NCBI GenBank assembly: GCA_036426205.1
Contig: CM071570.1
Span: 7,395,747 to 7,459,746 of the forward strand
Reading direction: 5' to 3'
Source of the DNA: Ascaphus truei
Lineage: Eukaryota > Chordata > Amphibia > Anura > Ascaphidae
Length of the DNA stretch: 64,000 nucleotides
Under the pieces are notes generated by a model, which saw nothing but the letters and a program-made list of their open reading frames with translations, was not told the origin of the DNA and ran no database searches. The position numbers were made by a program, and so were the translations under genes. This document shows positions 22,359 to 33,103 of the stretch, piece by piece (position 1 is the first letter of the stretch; each line of letters starts with the position of its first letter).

Positions 22359-23669
22359 CAGCTAAACCCCGTTATAACGCGCCTCGCTATACCGCGATTC
22401 GGTTATAACGCGGTTTTCCCGTGGTTCCCGTTTTAAAAAACACACTGCACACACTCACTGCACACACACTGCTCATTGCTCACACTGCACACACTGCACG
22501 CACACTGCACACACTGCACACACTGCACACACTGCACACACACTGCACACTGCACACACAGTGCTCATTGCTCACACTGACACACACTGCACACTGCTCA
22601 CACTGACACACACTGCACACACACTGCTCACACTGACACACACTGCACACTGCACACACACTGCTCACACTGACACACACTGCACAGACACTGCTCATTG
22701 CTCACACTGCACACACTGACACACTGCTCATTGCTCACACTGACACACACTGCACACTGCTCACACTGACACACTGCACACACACTGCTCACACTGACAC
22801 ACACTGCACACTGCTCACACTGACACACACTGCACAGACACTGCTCATTGCTCACACTGCACACACTGACACACTGCTCATTGCTCACACTGACACACAC
22901 TGCACACTGCTCACACTGACACACTGCACACACACTGCTCACACTGACACACACTGCACACTGCTCACACTGACACACACTGCACACACACTGCTCACAC
23001 TGACACACACTGCACACTGCTCACACACACACACAGCAAGGTAACCCAACCTCTGTGGTGCCTCTTCAACATTAACCCCCTCACAGCCAGGGGAAAGGGT
23101 GTCCGAGCGTCCGGTGTGTCCCCCTCCCCTCTAGGCTGGTGTTACGGCCCGGGGCGGGGGGTGGGACGTCATTATGCTGTGGGGGGGTGGCGGGGCCCTG
23201 CGCTGCGGCTGAGTGGCAGGACGACCCTGCGCTACGGCGGGCCCTGTACTGCTGCGCGAGGGCCCTGTGCTGCGGCGGGGGGGGGGGGGGGTTAGCGGTC
23301 TTCCGGAGACTGTGCTTACCTGTCTCCAAAGCAGCACATCCCGACAGCGATCACTTTAGGCACCCCTCACGTTCGCCGTGCGCATGCGCCGTGCGGCTCG
23401 TGAGGTGTGGATGTTCCCTGCCAGTTCCCTCTGCTCCTCCTGAAGCGGGGACCGGAGGGGCATCCCCCCTCCCATCCCGCGGCCTGTCACGCGGTGACAG
23501 GGGGAAGCGGGGACCGGAGGGACATCCCCGCTCCCATCTCCTGTCCCGCGGGATGAATATGCGCTGATGCGGCGGCCATTTTTTTTTTTTTTTAATTAGC
23601 GCGACCTTGTTACTAACGCGGTGGTCTCGGGGTGGACCCCGAGGACCGCGTTATAACGGGGTTTAGCTG
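22359..23669. mobile_element. Tigger-like TA-flanked element carrying a minisatellite
   Basis: The ends are inverted copies: CAGCTAAACCCCGTTATAAC at the left and its reverse complement at the right, each bounded by TA (22357-22358 and 23670-23671). This fits pogo/Tigger-type elements. The 1.3-kb interior has no transposase: it holds a CACTG/CACACA minisatellite (22440-23032) and a GC-rich segment (about 23085-23560). GC content rises sharply over the neighbours. Confidence 0.82.
22440..23032. repeat. CACTG/CACA minisatellite with a ~150-bp higher-order repeat
   Basis: The array is built from short blocks CACTGCACA, CACTGCTCA and CACTGACACA. A longer pattern starting CAGACACTGCTCATTG at 22685 repeats from 22835, so a ~150-bp higher-order unit is duplicated. 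The cysteine-rich frames on minus are translation of the array. Confidence 0.9.
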
Positions 23670-24102
23670 TACTTACACATTTTTCAGTTTGAACATTTTA
23701 ATTTCCCTTTTTTTATTATTGTTACCAATCAACATTTTGTATTTCTTTCTATAATCTAAATGAGATGATGTTCATGATCTGTCTATACTGGTTGATACAG
23801 TATAATATATTATATAGCTATATCACTATAATATTAATAATTATTTATATATATTATTATTATCTTAAATACAACTGTAATGCTCTCTGCATGTCTTGGC
23901 AGGTCTGCAGACCCCCGCCTTTCCCCATCAGTCACACAGCATACAGCACTTCCACTGGCAGCAGGTTTCTGGGAAATGACATGCAAATGAGCACAGTGTC
24001 ACTTTTTTGCCTCAAAAACCATTATAACATTGTTCCGCTATAGGCTTAAGCTTGTTGCATTGTCACAGCTTGGACACAGCCAGGGTAAGGTGATACCCGA
24101 AA

Positions 24103-24157
24103 CCCACCCACAGACAGCTGTTTGTCGACCTGGATGGGGTCCATCAGTGGTGGGGTT
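24103..24157 (-). ncRNA. Decayed hammerhead ribozyme motif
   Basis: On minus: CCCCACCA, CTGATG with the last core A lost, a GACC/GGTC stem II, GACAAA where GAAA is expected (a 2-base insertion), then ACAGCTGT, C and TGTGGGTGGG, which pairs with the upstream CCCCACC strand. Stem III is a perfect palindrome and the cleavage triplet is GTC. The core lesions should abolish activity. Confidence 0.62.
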
Positions 24158-24435
24158 TGATTTTAACTGGGTATATGCATAGACGTATGGGTAGTACTAT
24201 ACATAATACTGAGTTAAGTTATGGTGAGTAAAAAATGACAAAAACCCTCCACAGGAAAGCAAATATGCAAATACAACTGTATGCTCATCCTGCATTTCTT
24301 AGGCAGGTCTGGCAACCCCGCCTTTCCCATCACTACCCAGCCATGCAGCCTTCCACTGGCAGCAAGGGATTCTGGGAAATGACATGCAAGAGGCACACAG
24401 TGGTCATTTGTTGCCTCAAAAACCATTTATAACAT

Positions 24436-24472
24436 ATATATATATATATTATTATAGATATATATATATATA

Positions 24473-24503
<31 letters not shown>
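24436..24503. repeat. (AT)n microsatellite
   Basis: An alternating AT tract with brief interruptions joins the second and third units of the surrounding array. Confidence 0.9.
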
Positions 24504-24506
<3 letters not shown>

Positions 24507-24740
24507 ATATAACTGTATGCTCATCTGCAGGTCTTAGGCAGTCTGCAACCCCGCCTTTCCCCATCATCACCCGCATACAGCACTTCCACTTCAGCCAGGA
24601 TTCTGGAAATGACATGCAAATGAGCACACAGTGTCCACTTTTTTGCCCTCAATAACCATTTTTAACATGGTCCCTATAGCTTAAGCTTGCTGCATGTCAC
24701 AGCTTTGAGCACAACCAGGGTTAAGGTGCATACCCAGAAA

Positions 24741-24787
24741 ACCACCACAGACGCCGTTTCGACTTGATGGGTCTCATCATGTGGGGT
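24741..24787 (-). ncRNA. Decayed hammerhead ribozyme motif
   Basis: On minus: CCCCACA, TGATGA (the first core C is missing), GAC, a loop and GTC as a shortened stem II, GAAA, ACGGCGT, C and TGTGG. Compared with the sister motif at 24103 it keeps GAAA but has lost the core C. Confidence 0.6.
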
Positions 24788-24814
24788 TATTTTACTGGTA
24801 ATGCAAGAGGGCTA

Positions 24815-25045
24815 ATGGGATAAAAATGGTTATGGAGGCAAAAAGTGACACTGTGGTGCTCATTTGCATTCATTTCCCAGAATCCTTGCTGCAGTGAAGT
24901 GCTGTATGCTGGTGATGATGGGGAAGGCGGGGAATGCAGACCTGCCTAAGACATGCAGATGAGCATACAGTTATATTTGCATATTTGCTTTCCTGTGGAG
25001 GGTTTTTGTCACTTTTTTTACTCACCATAACTTAACTCAGTAATA
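24815..25045 (+). repeat. Inverted copy of the ribozyme-associated repeat
   Basis: GTGACACTGTGGTGCTCATT, then CCCAGAATCCTTGCTGCAG, GGCGGGGAATGCAGACC and ending TTACTCACCATAACTTAACT are the reverse complement of the adjoining array. It lies tail-to-tail with the third unit and lacks the hammerhead end. Confidence 0.75.
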
Positions 25046-25785
25046 TATATATATGGATAATTCATTTATTTTAGTTTCTTAAGGAAAAATGTTTAATGTA
25101 TTTTTATTATAATGCTGTTGGGTAAACTATATATTTTTTATTCCATTGGCCGCTAAACATAAAAAAAATTACAAACCCACACTGGCGCATCCAACATAAA
25201 CTTGACTGTGCAAAACATGGTTTTTCTAAATGCAGCCCAGCTACTTTAAATTTGATTAGAATCAGTGCATTATCGACAGGTTCCATTCCCATTTTGATTC
25301 AAAATGGCATCCAAGTGTATCTAAACATAGACAAAAACCTGCTCCTTGATCTCAGAAACAATCATGCAAAATGTGATTATGATATCCTAAGAGGTGTCCA
25401 AATGTACAGCAAACAGACAAAACTTTCCAAAATATATAGTAGATAACATATTATCACATAATTGATAGAATATAATTATTCCACTTTTGAATATACTTTT
25501 TTTTAACATTTGTACAATACGCATTGCAGTGTATACACATCTTAGTGAATACCTGTATCTTATACACTGATAATTTGTTGATAATGACACTTTTTCTGAA
25601 GCACATTTTTTTCTCCACTTCACATATTATACAACAACATTAGCCAGCCAGCCTAAATAAAGTAAATAAAACATTCTACTTACCCATGCAATCATGAAGG
25701 GCGTCCTCATCAGCATACTCCAGGTCCATGTCCTCTGTTGCCAGAAAGAATACAAGAAAAAATACAATCTAATGGCCTCCTTAAT
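25046..25785. other. No gene or clear element seen
   Basis: This is AT-rich sequence with short unrelated frames only. Confidence 0.5.
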
Positions 25786-25789
25786 CCCC

Positions 25790-27500
25790 TTAGCGGTTAA
25801 TAAACGCTGTAGTATGAAGGGGTTAACCCCCATCTCCCACTACCCACTCGGGAGGCCTAACCACCCACCCTGGGACCACTATAGCCATCCTGTACCCATT
25901 GATTGGCATAGTGGTACATCATACCCATATAATATGGGCATGATAAGCCACTATAGCAGTCAACGGTCACCCTAACAAAAAAGCATGAAGGTCAAAAATA
26001 CACAATAATAAAAGATATACACAAGCATCTAAACACCCCAATTAAATAAATAAAACACTAGCCAACCAATTAAATAAATAAAAGAACTAGCCAATCAATT
26101 AAATACATAAAAGCACTAGCCAACCAATTACATAAATAAATAAATAAATAAATAAAAGCACTAGCCAACTAATTAAATAAATAAAAGCACTAGACAACCA
26201 ATTAAACAAATAAATGCACTAGTCAACCAATCAATTTAATAAATAAAATCACTAACCAACAAAATAATGAATGAATTTAAACCAGTAGCCAACAAAACAA
26301 ATAATTAATTTAAAACGCTAACCAATCCTAAAATGTACTAAAAACAAGCAATCCAAATTCTAAACAAATGAATCCAAACAATAAAAACAAATAGAAAAAA
26401 TTACAATCAATTCAAAACAAGCATTTGCCCAAAAATGCATTGGCTGTCACTGTATTTATCTGTATTCTAAAGGGGCTCAGATTAATACATTATCTGTCAA
26501 TGGGCAACCACAACATAAAAATAAATAAATACAATGAAAAAAACCTGAAAAAAAGACATTTAATATATTCAATATTTCTCTTACCTTTAGAAGTCTTCAC
26601 CCTCCGAATCCCGTTGAATCTGCAATCTCTCAAGCTGCGACGTCATCACCCGCAACACCATCCACCTTGAAGACCAGCATCAGCTAAAAAAAAAGTCTTC
26701 TTTCTTTTATCTTCATCTTTCTTCATCTGTCATTATTGTCTTCTTTTCTTTCATCTTCTTTCTTCTTCTGTCAATCCAAAGCCCCATGGTAAATCCACAA
26801 TAGTATGTTGTCTCATTGGCTTCTTGAGGTAAAATGAGATGTACAGGCCTTATATAGGGCCTGTGATGTCACATTTTATGGTTGGATGGTACAGCTCCAA
26901 TCCGATTGGACACTGTATCATGTGCCCACCTCTTTTTTTAAAATTTCTTTTAGGATGTGACGTCATCTCCAAGGGAGGTACGTCACATCCTTAAAACCAC
27001 ATGGCTATATCACATGGCATCACAGGCAATGGGATTGAAGACAATCCCATTGGTTGCTGAACCATGTGAGGGTACACTAGTTCAATAGGATGTGACACCA
27101 CTTTGAGGGACTAAAATGCATGGGAGATAACTGTACCCCATAACGAGGCCTTTATCTCAGGAAGCAGGGCGTCACCGGACCTGAAATCAATGCGTTTCTG
27201 CTCCGGAGACCCCCAGCTCATCTACGCTAGTAATAAAATTTATTTTAAAAAACATTAATTTCGGGCGAGATTTGCTCAGGGAGAGGCGGCTCTCTCTGAT
27301 CAGGTCTCTGCTGCTGAAAGAAATCGCCGGGAAAGGCTTTTTCAGAGAAGCGATCTTCACGTCACCGGCTACTCGCCAGTTTTGGGAATTTTACTATCAC
27401 AGGTAATCGGGGCTTTCTGAATACCGTGATAGCAACGCTAAAAAAAAACAAGCAAATTAAATGGCCCAGCGATTTTATTTTAAAAACGCTTATATCATGG
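25790..27500 (-). mobile_element. Large palindrome-rich non-coding DNA element, copy 2
   Basis: From 25790 to about 26850 the sequence is the reverse complement of 17610-18640, including the CATAATATGGG block, the AT-rich tandem zone and the GAAGAAAG tract. It continues into a single arm of the 17201-17601 fold-back (26861-27105) and then a GC-rich segment (27110-27440) shared with 19600-19830 and 59750-59960. It has no coding capacity. Boundaries are approximate. Confidence 0.6.
26030..26260. repeat. AT-rich minisatellite, ~30-bp unit
   Basis: About six or seven copies of CTAGCCAACCAATTAAATAA plus a short AAATAAAAGCA tail lie in tandem. The same array, reverse-complemented and more diverged, is at about 18050-18340. 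Confidence 0.8.
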
Positions 27501-27504
27501 GCAC

Positions 27505-28345
27505 CTCAGTATTTACATATTTACATTTACATTTTTGTTTGACTTCAACATCGCGCTTGATCGTCGTGACAGACAATAGCTGCAATTCTGGACAACTAAG
27601 TGGGAACTAGGCTTGTATAATACCTCAAACTAGTGTGAGAATTAAATTGCCCAGACATTACTTTTTTAACTGAAGTTTGAGAATACTAAGACAATTTGAC
27701 GACAAAATCCACAAATTTATGGCATTTCAAATCTTGTTTTGCAAGAGAACAAAATGGGGAAACAATCCGAAAAAAAAACAAAACGGGCAAATGCGGCTAC
27801 GAAAATGCATGAACCCTTGAAGACGAGGTTGAGCCATCTTGTTCTCGAAAAGAAGCAAGGAAGAGAATGAAACCTGCTGGTCAAAATGCAACCCCAAAGC
27901 AAACTCAAGAAAGAAGAGCAGCATTTTTATAAATGGCTACTGCAGCTCTCAGCAGAGAAACACCCTCACAGGCTTTATAAGAATGACTTGGAATCAAGAG
28001 ACAATGCAAACAGCTCGTAGGAATGAGTTGCCGGAACAAACAATCACCAGAGCGCAACTTGGCTTGGAAAGAGTTGAGTTGCCTGTAACAATGAGATCCC
28101 TCAGCAAACGACCTCTTGGAATGCTGACCATGCTCAGCGCGTGACACCTCGGTGCCAAGCAGTGAGTAAACCTGAGACAAACAACACAGTATAGAAAAAA
28201 GCAGTGAGGCATTGAACATGTTCCTTGAATCAGCAATCAGACAATCACATTTAAGTATTTAAGGAGCACATGTGAGGCTTGACAATGTAAACCTGCATTT
28301 CCTGTGTAGCACATGTACCCCCACCATCTAGTAGATACTTATTGC
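27505..28345. other. Unclassified; open frames without known family
   Basis: Overlapping frames on both strands at 27717-28236 (up to 104 codons) show no domain I recognise. The plus strand is rich in AAG/GAA codons. It may be remnant coding sequence of a retroelement, but I cannot support that. Confidence 0.35.
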
Positions 28346-28353
28346 GACTACAG

Positions 28354-28690
28354 GTGTTGTGGTGTGGCATACCTATGAGGGTTCAGGAGAGCTGAGTTGT
28401 CTGTAGTGTTATTGAGACCAGGACAGGCTTTTGATGATCACTGACGTTCTTTAGGGCGCCTCCAGCTGTAGTGGGCTCCAGGGTGACCAGATATCAGTCC
28501 CCAGTAAAGCACACTTCTTTCCTCCTGCCCAGGAACTAACACAGACAGGAGTATGATGAAAGTAAAGGGGTCTTTATTCAGCAGTCACTGACGATCTTCC
28601 TTACAGCGGTGCATATGATCATTAGAGGATCCCAGGCCTCTGGATGGTCCTGGCTCTCCTAGTGTGGAGCCTTAGATCTTCCTGAGCCAT
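28354..28690 (-). mobile_element. Partial LTR-like segment
   Basis: The start TGTTGTGGTGTGGCATACC, the body layout and GGTCTTTATTCAGCAG (AATAAAGA on minus) parallel the solo LTRs at 2451 and 9786. The other end is lost before an A-rich stretch near 28690. No target-site duplication was found. Confidence 0.45.
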
Positions 28691-29570
28691 AAACAAAAAA
28701 CAAACAAAAGGTTCCCTCATGAATGCACTCAGATAGATCTAATGAATTGATGAAATATTATTAAAATCAATTTAATGAATAATAAAAAGGTATTTGTACA
28801 GGGGGGTGTGGTAAGAAGGTCCAAGACCACCCCCTAATGACATACCAAAAGAACTTTCATATCAAGTCAGTAGGGAAGAAGACCTAAAAATACACTATAT
28901 ATGGCCAAATTGTATATAGGCTATAGTATGTAAGGGTTAATTCCGTCAGAAACAAGTACTTGCATACACTGAAGCGGTACTATTATCTAAAAAAAACAGC
29001 AGTATAATGAAATAATATCTACCGGTACTGAATCTAAAGGAATATAATCCAAATAGCAAGTTAATAGTTAATACCAAGAAATGGCTAATATGAAAAACAG
29101 GGCTAGTGTTATATAACGGATTTTTTTAAGTGTATTTTGAGCTGGGTTTTTTATATAAAATATCTTTTAATTTTTTTTTATTTATAATTGAATTTTAAAA
29201 ACTTTTTACTTCATCTATTTATTGATATTTTAGCTCATGCTTCTTTTTCAATCTAAATAATAATGGTAACATATTAATGTGTGAATTATTTGAATGGTAC
29301 CATTATCTGAATGCAGCTGTTCTTATCAATTGTGTATTAATACTTTTTTCTTTATTTTAGAGTCACTTCATATGGTCTTGTCTGTTAGTTTATGTATAAA
29401 TAAAGTTGATTTTATTTTGTTATGTTAGGTACCCATGGCAATGCGTTTGCATTCTCTGTTGCTTTGGAGCATTTGACTCCTCCCTGCTGCCGTATGATTG
29501 GTCCTTCCTTTTGATTGAGGGACCAGTCGATGACAGGCGAGGGGTATTTAAATGCCATTAAATCCATTAG

Positions 29571-29624
29571 TCTTTATCCCTGATGAAGAGACCCATGTGG
29601 TCTCGAAACGCGTTGGACTAAAGA
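29571..29624 (+). ncRNA. Hammerhead-like motif with well-paired stems, one extra core A
   Basis: TCTTTATCC (29571-29579) pairs with GGACTAAAGA (29615-29624) except for one bulged C as stem I. Then come CTGATGA (29580-29586), an extra A, a perfect 6-bp stem II (GAGACC/GGTCTC) with loop CATGT, GAAA (29605-29608), the palindrome ACGCGT and T. The single A inserted after CTGATGA is the only departure from the canonical core, and it is also present in the motifs at 3509 and 50288. Confidence 0.62.
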
Positions 29625-29754
29625 TCTTGCGAACCCTCAATATCACAGCACTCCCAGAGAACCGGCCCGGTGATCTGTAGACTTGCAACAAACTCTCATG
29701 GTTGTATGACGTCACAGACCCGGAAGTATTTGATGGAGATGCCGAACAGCGTGC

Positions 29755-29802
29755 GCTCCGCTGCTCCGCTGCTCCGCTGCTCCGCTGCTCCGCTGCTCCG
29801 CT
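29755..29802 (+). repeat. Six perfect tandem copies of GCTCCGCT
   Basis: The 8-bp unit is repeated exactly six times inside the Penelope-type terminal region. Confidence 0.95.
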
Positions 29803-30151
29803 GCAATTGAGACTTGTACAGTAACGGGCATTGCAAACTTGAACGGAGATTTATCTGGACTGCTGTTCACCTAACCGGAGACCATAGAAGTCCTACCTCG
29901 ATGCTGAGGGCTGGAACACCAGCGATTGGATTAAAGATTACCCAGGCCCCACCCCGAGGCTGATGGAGTGAGAAGGAGAGAGCCATGAGACCATCACGGG
30001 CGTCCGTTGGTGTTTGGGTAACATTAACCCTGAAATGCTTGTTATTGTTTATTTAAATGTACGCACAATACTTACCTTCTTTTTTGGTTACTAAAAAAAC
30101 CTTTTAATGCACTATGAGCGTTGTGCGCTGTGTTTTTTGTATTCTTGTTTG

Positions 30152-31716
30152 CTAAGATGGAGTTTTGAGCCTGATATTCCTCGAGGACAACCACACTCTG
30201 TCACCAGGCTTGAAAGAAGGACCTGGTTGGCGATGACGATCCGCCTTGGTCTTTTGTTTGGCAACCGCAGATTGCAGGGATTTGAGGATCCTTTTCCAAG
30301 AGTCCTGTAGGGTAGTAACATGAGAGTCGGCTGCAGGAACGCCAGAAGGGGGAGAAGAGAGAGGAAGACTGCTGGGGTGGAAGCTGAAATTAATGAAAAA
30401 GGGAGACTCCTGGGTAGACTCATTTTTGAGAGAGTTGATTGCAAATTCGGCCCATGGTAATAGATCCACCCAGTTGTCCTGTGAGTCAGATACGAAAAAT
30501 CTGAGATATTGCTCTAGGGTTTGATTCATCCTTTCGGTCTGACCATTGGTCTGAGTATGGTATCCAGACAAAAAAGGAGGGAAATTCCGAGTCTCTAGGA
30601 AAACGCCCGCCAGAACTTAAAGATGAATTGAGACCCTCTGTCAGTGACAATAGAAATAGGAACGCCATGTAATCTAAAAATTTCCTTGGAAAAAACATCG
30701 GCCAGAGTGGCAGAATTAGGAAGGCCCTTGAGGGGAATAAAGTGTGAATGTTTAGAGAATCTGTCTACTACGACCAGAATAGTGTTCATTCCTTTGGAAT
30801 TGGGCAGTTCGACAATGAAATCCATCGAGATGTGTTTCCAGGGTTGTTTCGGAATGGGGAGAGGCATGAGGAGGCCAGAAGGTTTGTGGTGGAGCGTCTT
30901 ACTCTGGGCACATACAGGACAGGCACTAGTAAAGTCAAAAATGTCTTTGTTCATCTTCGGCCACCAAAATGTCTATTTAATAAGATCCGCTGTCCTTTTG
31001 AAGAATGGATGACCGGAAGATCTAGAGGAATGACACCAAAGTAGAATCTTGGGGCGAAAGCGTTAAGCTGTGTATAAGCGCCCTTCTGGTACCCTGAACC
31101 TGCTGGGAATGTGAGCCTGAGCTTTGTTGATATCGTCCAACACATCAAAATTGTTAGCGGAGATTATACATTTGGCAGGAAGAATAGGTTCCGTGGTTTC
31201 ATTAGATTTGGTTTCCGTGGCGAACTGGCGAGAGAGAGCGTCTGCTTTGACATTTTTGGTACCAGGAATGTATGAAATGGTATAGTTAAAGCGGGAGAAG
31301 AAGAGAGACCACTGCACTTGGCGGGATCCCAGTCTTCGGGCTCCCTCGATATACAGTAAATTTTTGTGGTCAGTGAGGATTGCAACAGGTTCCTTGGTAC
31401 CTTCTAAAAGATGCCTCCATTCTTGGAGGGCCAACTTAATGGCCAAAAGTTCACGATTACCAACATCATAATTCCTTTCGGCAGATGAAAATTTCCGTGA
31501 AAAAAAACCACAGAGATGGAGTCTTTCTTGGGGGGAAGACCTCTGGGAGAGAACTGCACCAGCTCCCACGTCTGAAGCGTCAACTTCCAAAGTGAAGGGA
31601 AGAGAGGTATCCGGGTGACGTAGGATGGGTGCGGAAACAAAGGCTTTCTTAATCACCTCAAAAGCAAGAATAGCCTCCGGAGACCAGGAGGTGGTATCGG
31701 CGCCTTTCTTGGTCAA
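30152..31716 (-). pseudogene. pol: Gypsy 1 RNase H and integrase (broken pol, 3' part)
   Basis: The frame 31063-31716 holds the RNase H domain: [29 protein letters not shown] and [10 protein letters not shown] supply the usual acidic positions. Integrase follows in two frames, 30595-30954 and 30152-30571. The zinc-binding end keeps CPVC, and the catalytic triad can be followed as D in SMDFIVELP, D in VTDRGSQF and E in QTNGQTERMNQTLEQ. A frameshift separates the second and third catalytic positions. The protein would reverse transcribe and integrate the element, but it is not translatable as one chain and ends before the chromodomain. Confidence 0.87.
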
Positions 31717-31836
31717 AGCGGTGATGGGAAGAGCAATAGAAGAATTTTTTTGATGAATTTCACGTAATAGTTGGCAAAGCCGAGAAAACGCTGCACCGCC
31801 TTGAGAGAATTAGGCAGCGGCCAGTCGAGAACAGCT

Positions 31837-33031
31837 TTATATTTTTTTCTGGATCCATAGAGAAACCTTGGCTGGAGATAATGTAGTTAGGAAGGCTGTA
31901 GAGGTCTGGTGGAACAAACATTTCTCCATCTTGGCATATAGGCGGTTAGAACGGAACCTAGAGAGAACCAGTTTGGTATGTTGAATGTGTTCCTCCAGGT
32001 CTTTAGAAAAAATGAGAATGTCATCCAGATATACTATGACAAATGTTCCCAACACATCTCGGAAGATGTCGTTCATGAACTCTTGAAAGACGGCAGGAGC
32101 ATTGCATAAACCAAAGGGCATAACTAGATACTCATAATGTCCTGATCGTGTATTAAACGCTGTTTTCCACTCGTCCCCCTCCCTTATGCGGATGAGATTA
32201 TAGGCCCCTCTTAAGTCGAGCTTGGAGAAGATAGAGGCCCCCGGAGACGGTCGAACAGTTCAGAGATTAAAGGAAGGGCTTACCGATTCTTTACCGTGAT
32301 CTTATTGAGTCCGCGAAAGTCAATGCATGGCCTAAGTGATCCATCCTTCTTCTTCACGAAGAAGAAGCCTGCCCCGGAAGGGGAGGTAGAGTTACGGATG
32401 AATCCTTTTCCAAATTTTCTTGAATGTAGGACGTCATGGCCTCAGTTTCAGGAACGGACAAAGGATACAATTTCGACTTTGGAAGGATGGTCCCTGGAAT
32501 CAAATCGATAGGACAATCGTACGGACGATGGGGAGGTAGAACCTCAGCTTGTACCTTGTTGAACACATCCAAGTACTCATGATACACGGTTGGTAGGATC
32601 GATAGAGTGGAAGGAACGGTATCCAGGCCGGCAAGTACCGCAACAGGAGAAGCCACAGGAGCAGAGTCAGCAGAGGAAGGCCACTGGATGGGCAAGGTAC
32701 CGGTCCAATCAATGCACGGATTGTGGAGTTGAAGCCAAGGCAATCCTAAAATAAGTTGAACAGTAGGAGATTGAAAAATATCAAAAATTATTACCTCTTT
32801 ATGACCGTCGGCCAAGGTCAGTGTGAGAGGAATAGACTCCCAGATGATAAATGCTGGCTGGAGCGGTCGGCCGTCGATGGCCTCGAGACCAATAGGTGTT
32901 TTTCTCCTGACTATAGGGATTTGATTCTCAGAGGCGAAGTTTTGGTACAGGAAGTTACCACCAGATCCAGAGTCAATGAAAGCTTTTACCTGCAGGAAAA
33001 GGTCAGGGCCCTCCAGAGAGGCAGGAAGCAA
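31837..33031 (-). pseudogene. pol: Gypsy 1 protease and reverse transcriptase (broken pol, 5' part)
   Basis: The frame 32354-33031 opens with the aspartic protease signature FIDSGSGGNFL. It runs through the linker to the start of RT, where [14 protein letters not shown] is readable at about 32285-32350 with a stop and frameshift. The frame 31837-32121 begins [12 protein letters not shown] and contains the YLDDILIF catalytic box of RT. Protease would process Gag-Pol and RT would copy the RNA into DNA. At least two frame breaks lie between the protease and the YLDD box. Confidence 0.87.
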
Positions 33032-33103
33032 AAAACTTATTTGGGAGGTTTTCAGGGAGAGAGGGGTAAGGAGAGACAGTACCCAGTATAAGCCCCTCTA
33101 CCT

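Larger units (their letters stand above)
23870..24810 (-). repeat. Tandem array of the ribozyme-associated repeat (three head-to-tail copies)
   Basis: Unit starts near 23870, 24271 and 24507 share TACAACTGTATGCTC, CTGCAACCCCGCCTTTCC, a GGGATTCTGGGAAATGACA-type block and CACAGTGTCAC. The first and third units extend to a minus-strand hammerhead end (24103-24157 and 24741-24787); the second is cut short where an (AT)n tract begins near 24436. Tandem arrangement is typical of Penelope-type terminal repeats and of small hammerhead retroelements. Confidence 0.75.
28691..30154 (+). mobile_element. Penelope-type terminal region with hammerhead-like motif
   Basis: No coding sequence is recognisable. 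The hammerhead-like motif at 29571-29624 and the layout (AT-rich tract, motif, then GC-richer tail) match the terminal region downstream of the GIY-YIG ORF at 49543. The right edge abuts a broken gypsy integrase near 30155. An 8-bp unit GCTCCGCT is repeated six times at 29755-29802. The left edge is uncertain. Confidence 0.5.

Noticed and set aside
22480..23017. Cysteine-rich open frames on minus (CSVCQCEQC repeats, up to 129 codons)
   Set aside because: They are the translation of the CACTG/CACA minisatellite in one phase; the array is inside a DNA transposon and other phases are equally open.
23139..23567. 142-codon GC-rich frame and possible CpG island
   Set aside because: The GC-rich block is interior to the TA-flanked element at 22359-23669, and the frame is low complexity with no family resemblance.
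26030..26260. CRISPR-like regular repeats
   Set aside because: The units are adjacent, AT-rich and have no unique spacers; this is a minisatellite in a vertebrate genome.
27839..28236. Overlapping frames of 80-104 codons as a host gene
   Set aside because: Frames on both strands are similar in length, no domain is recognised, and no splice structure or start context supports a gene.
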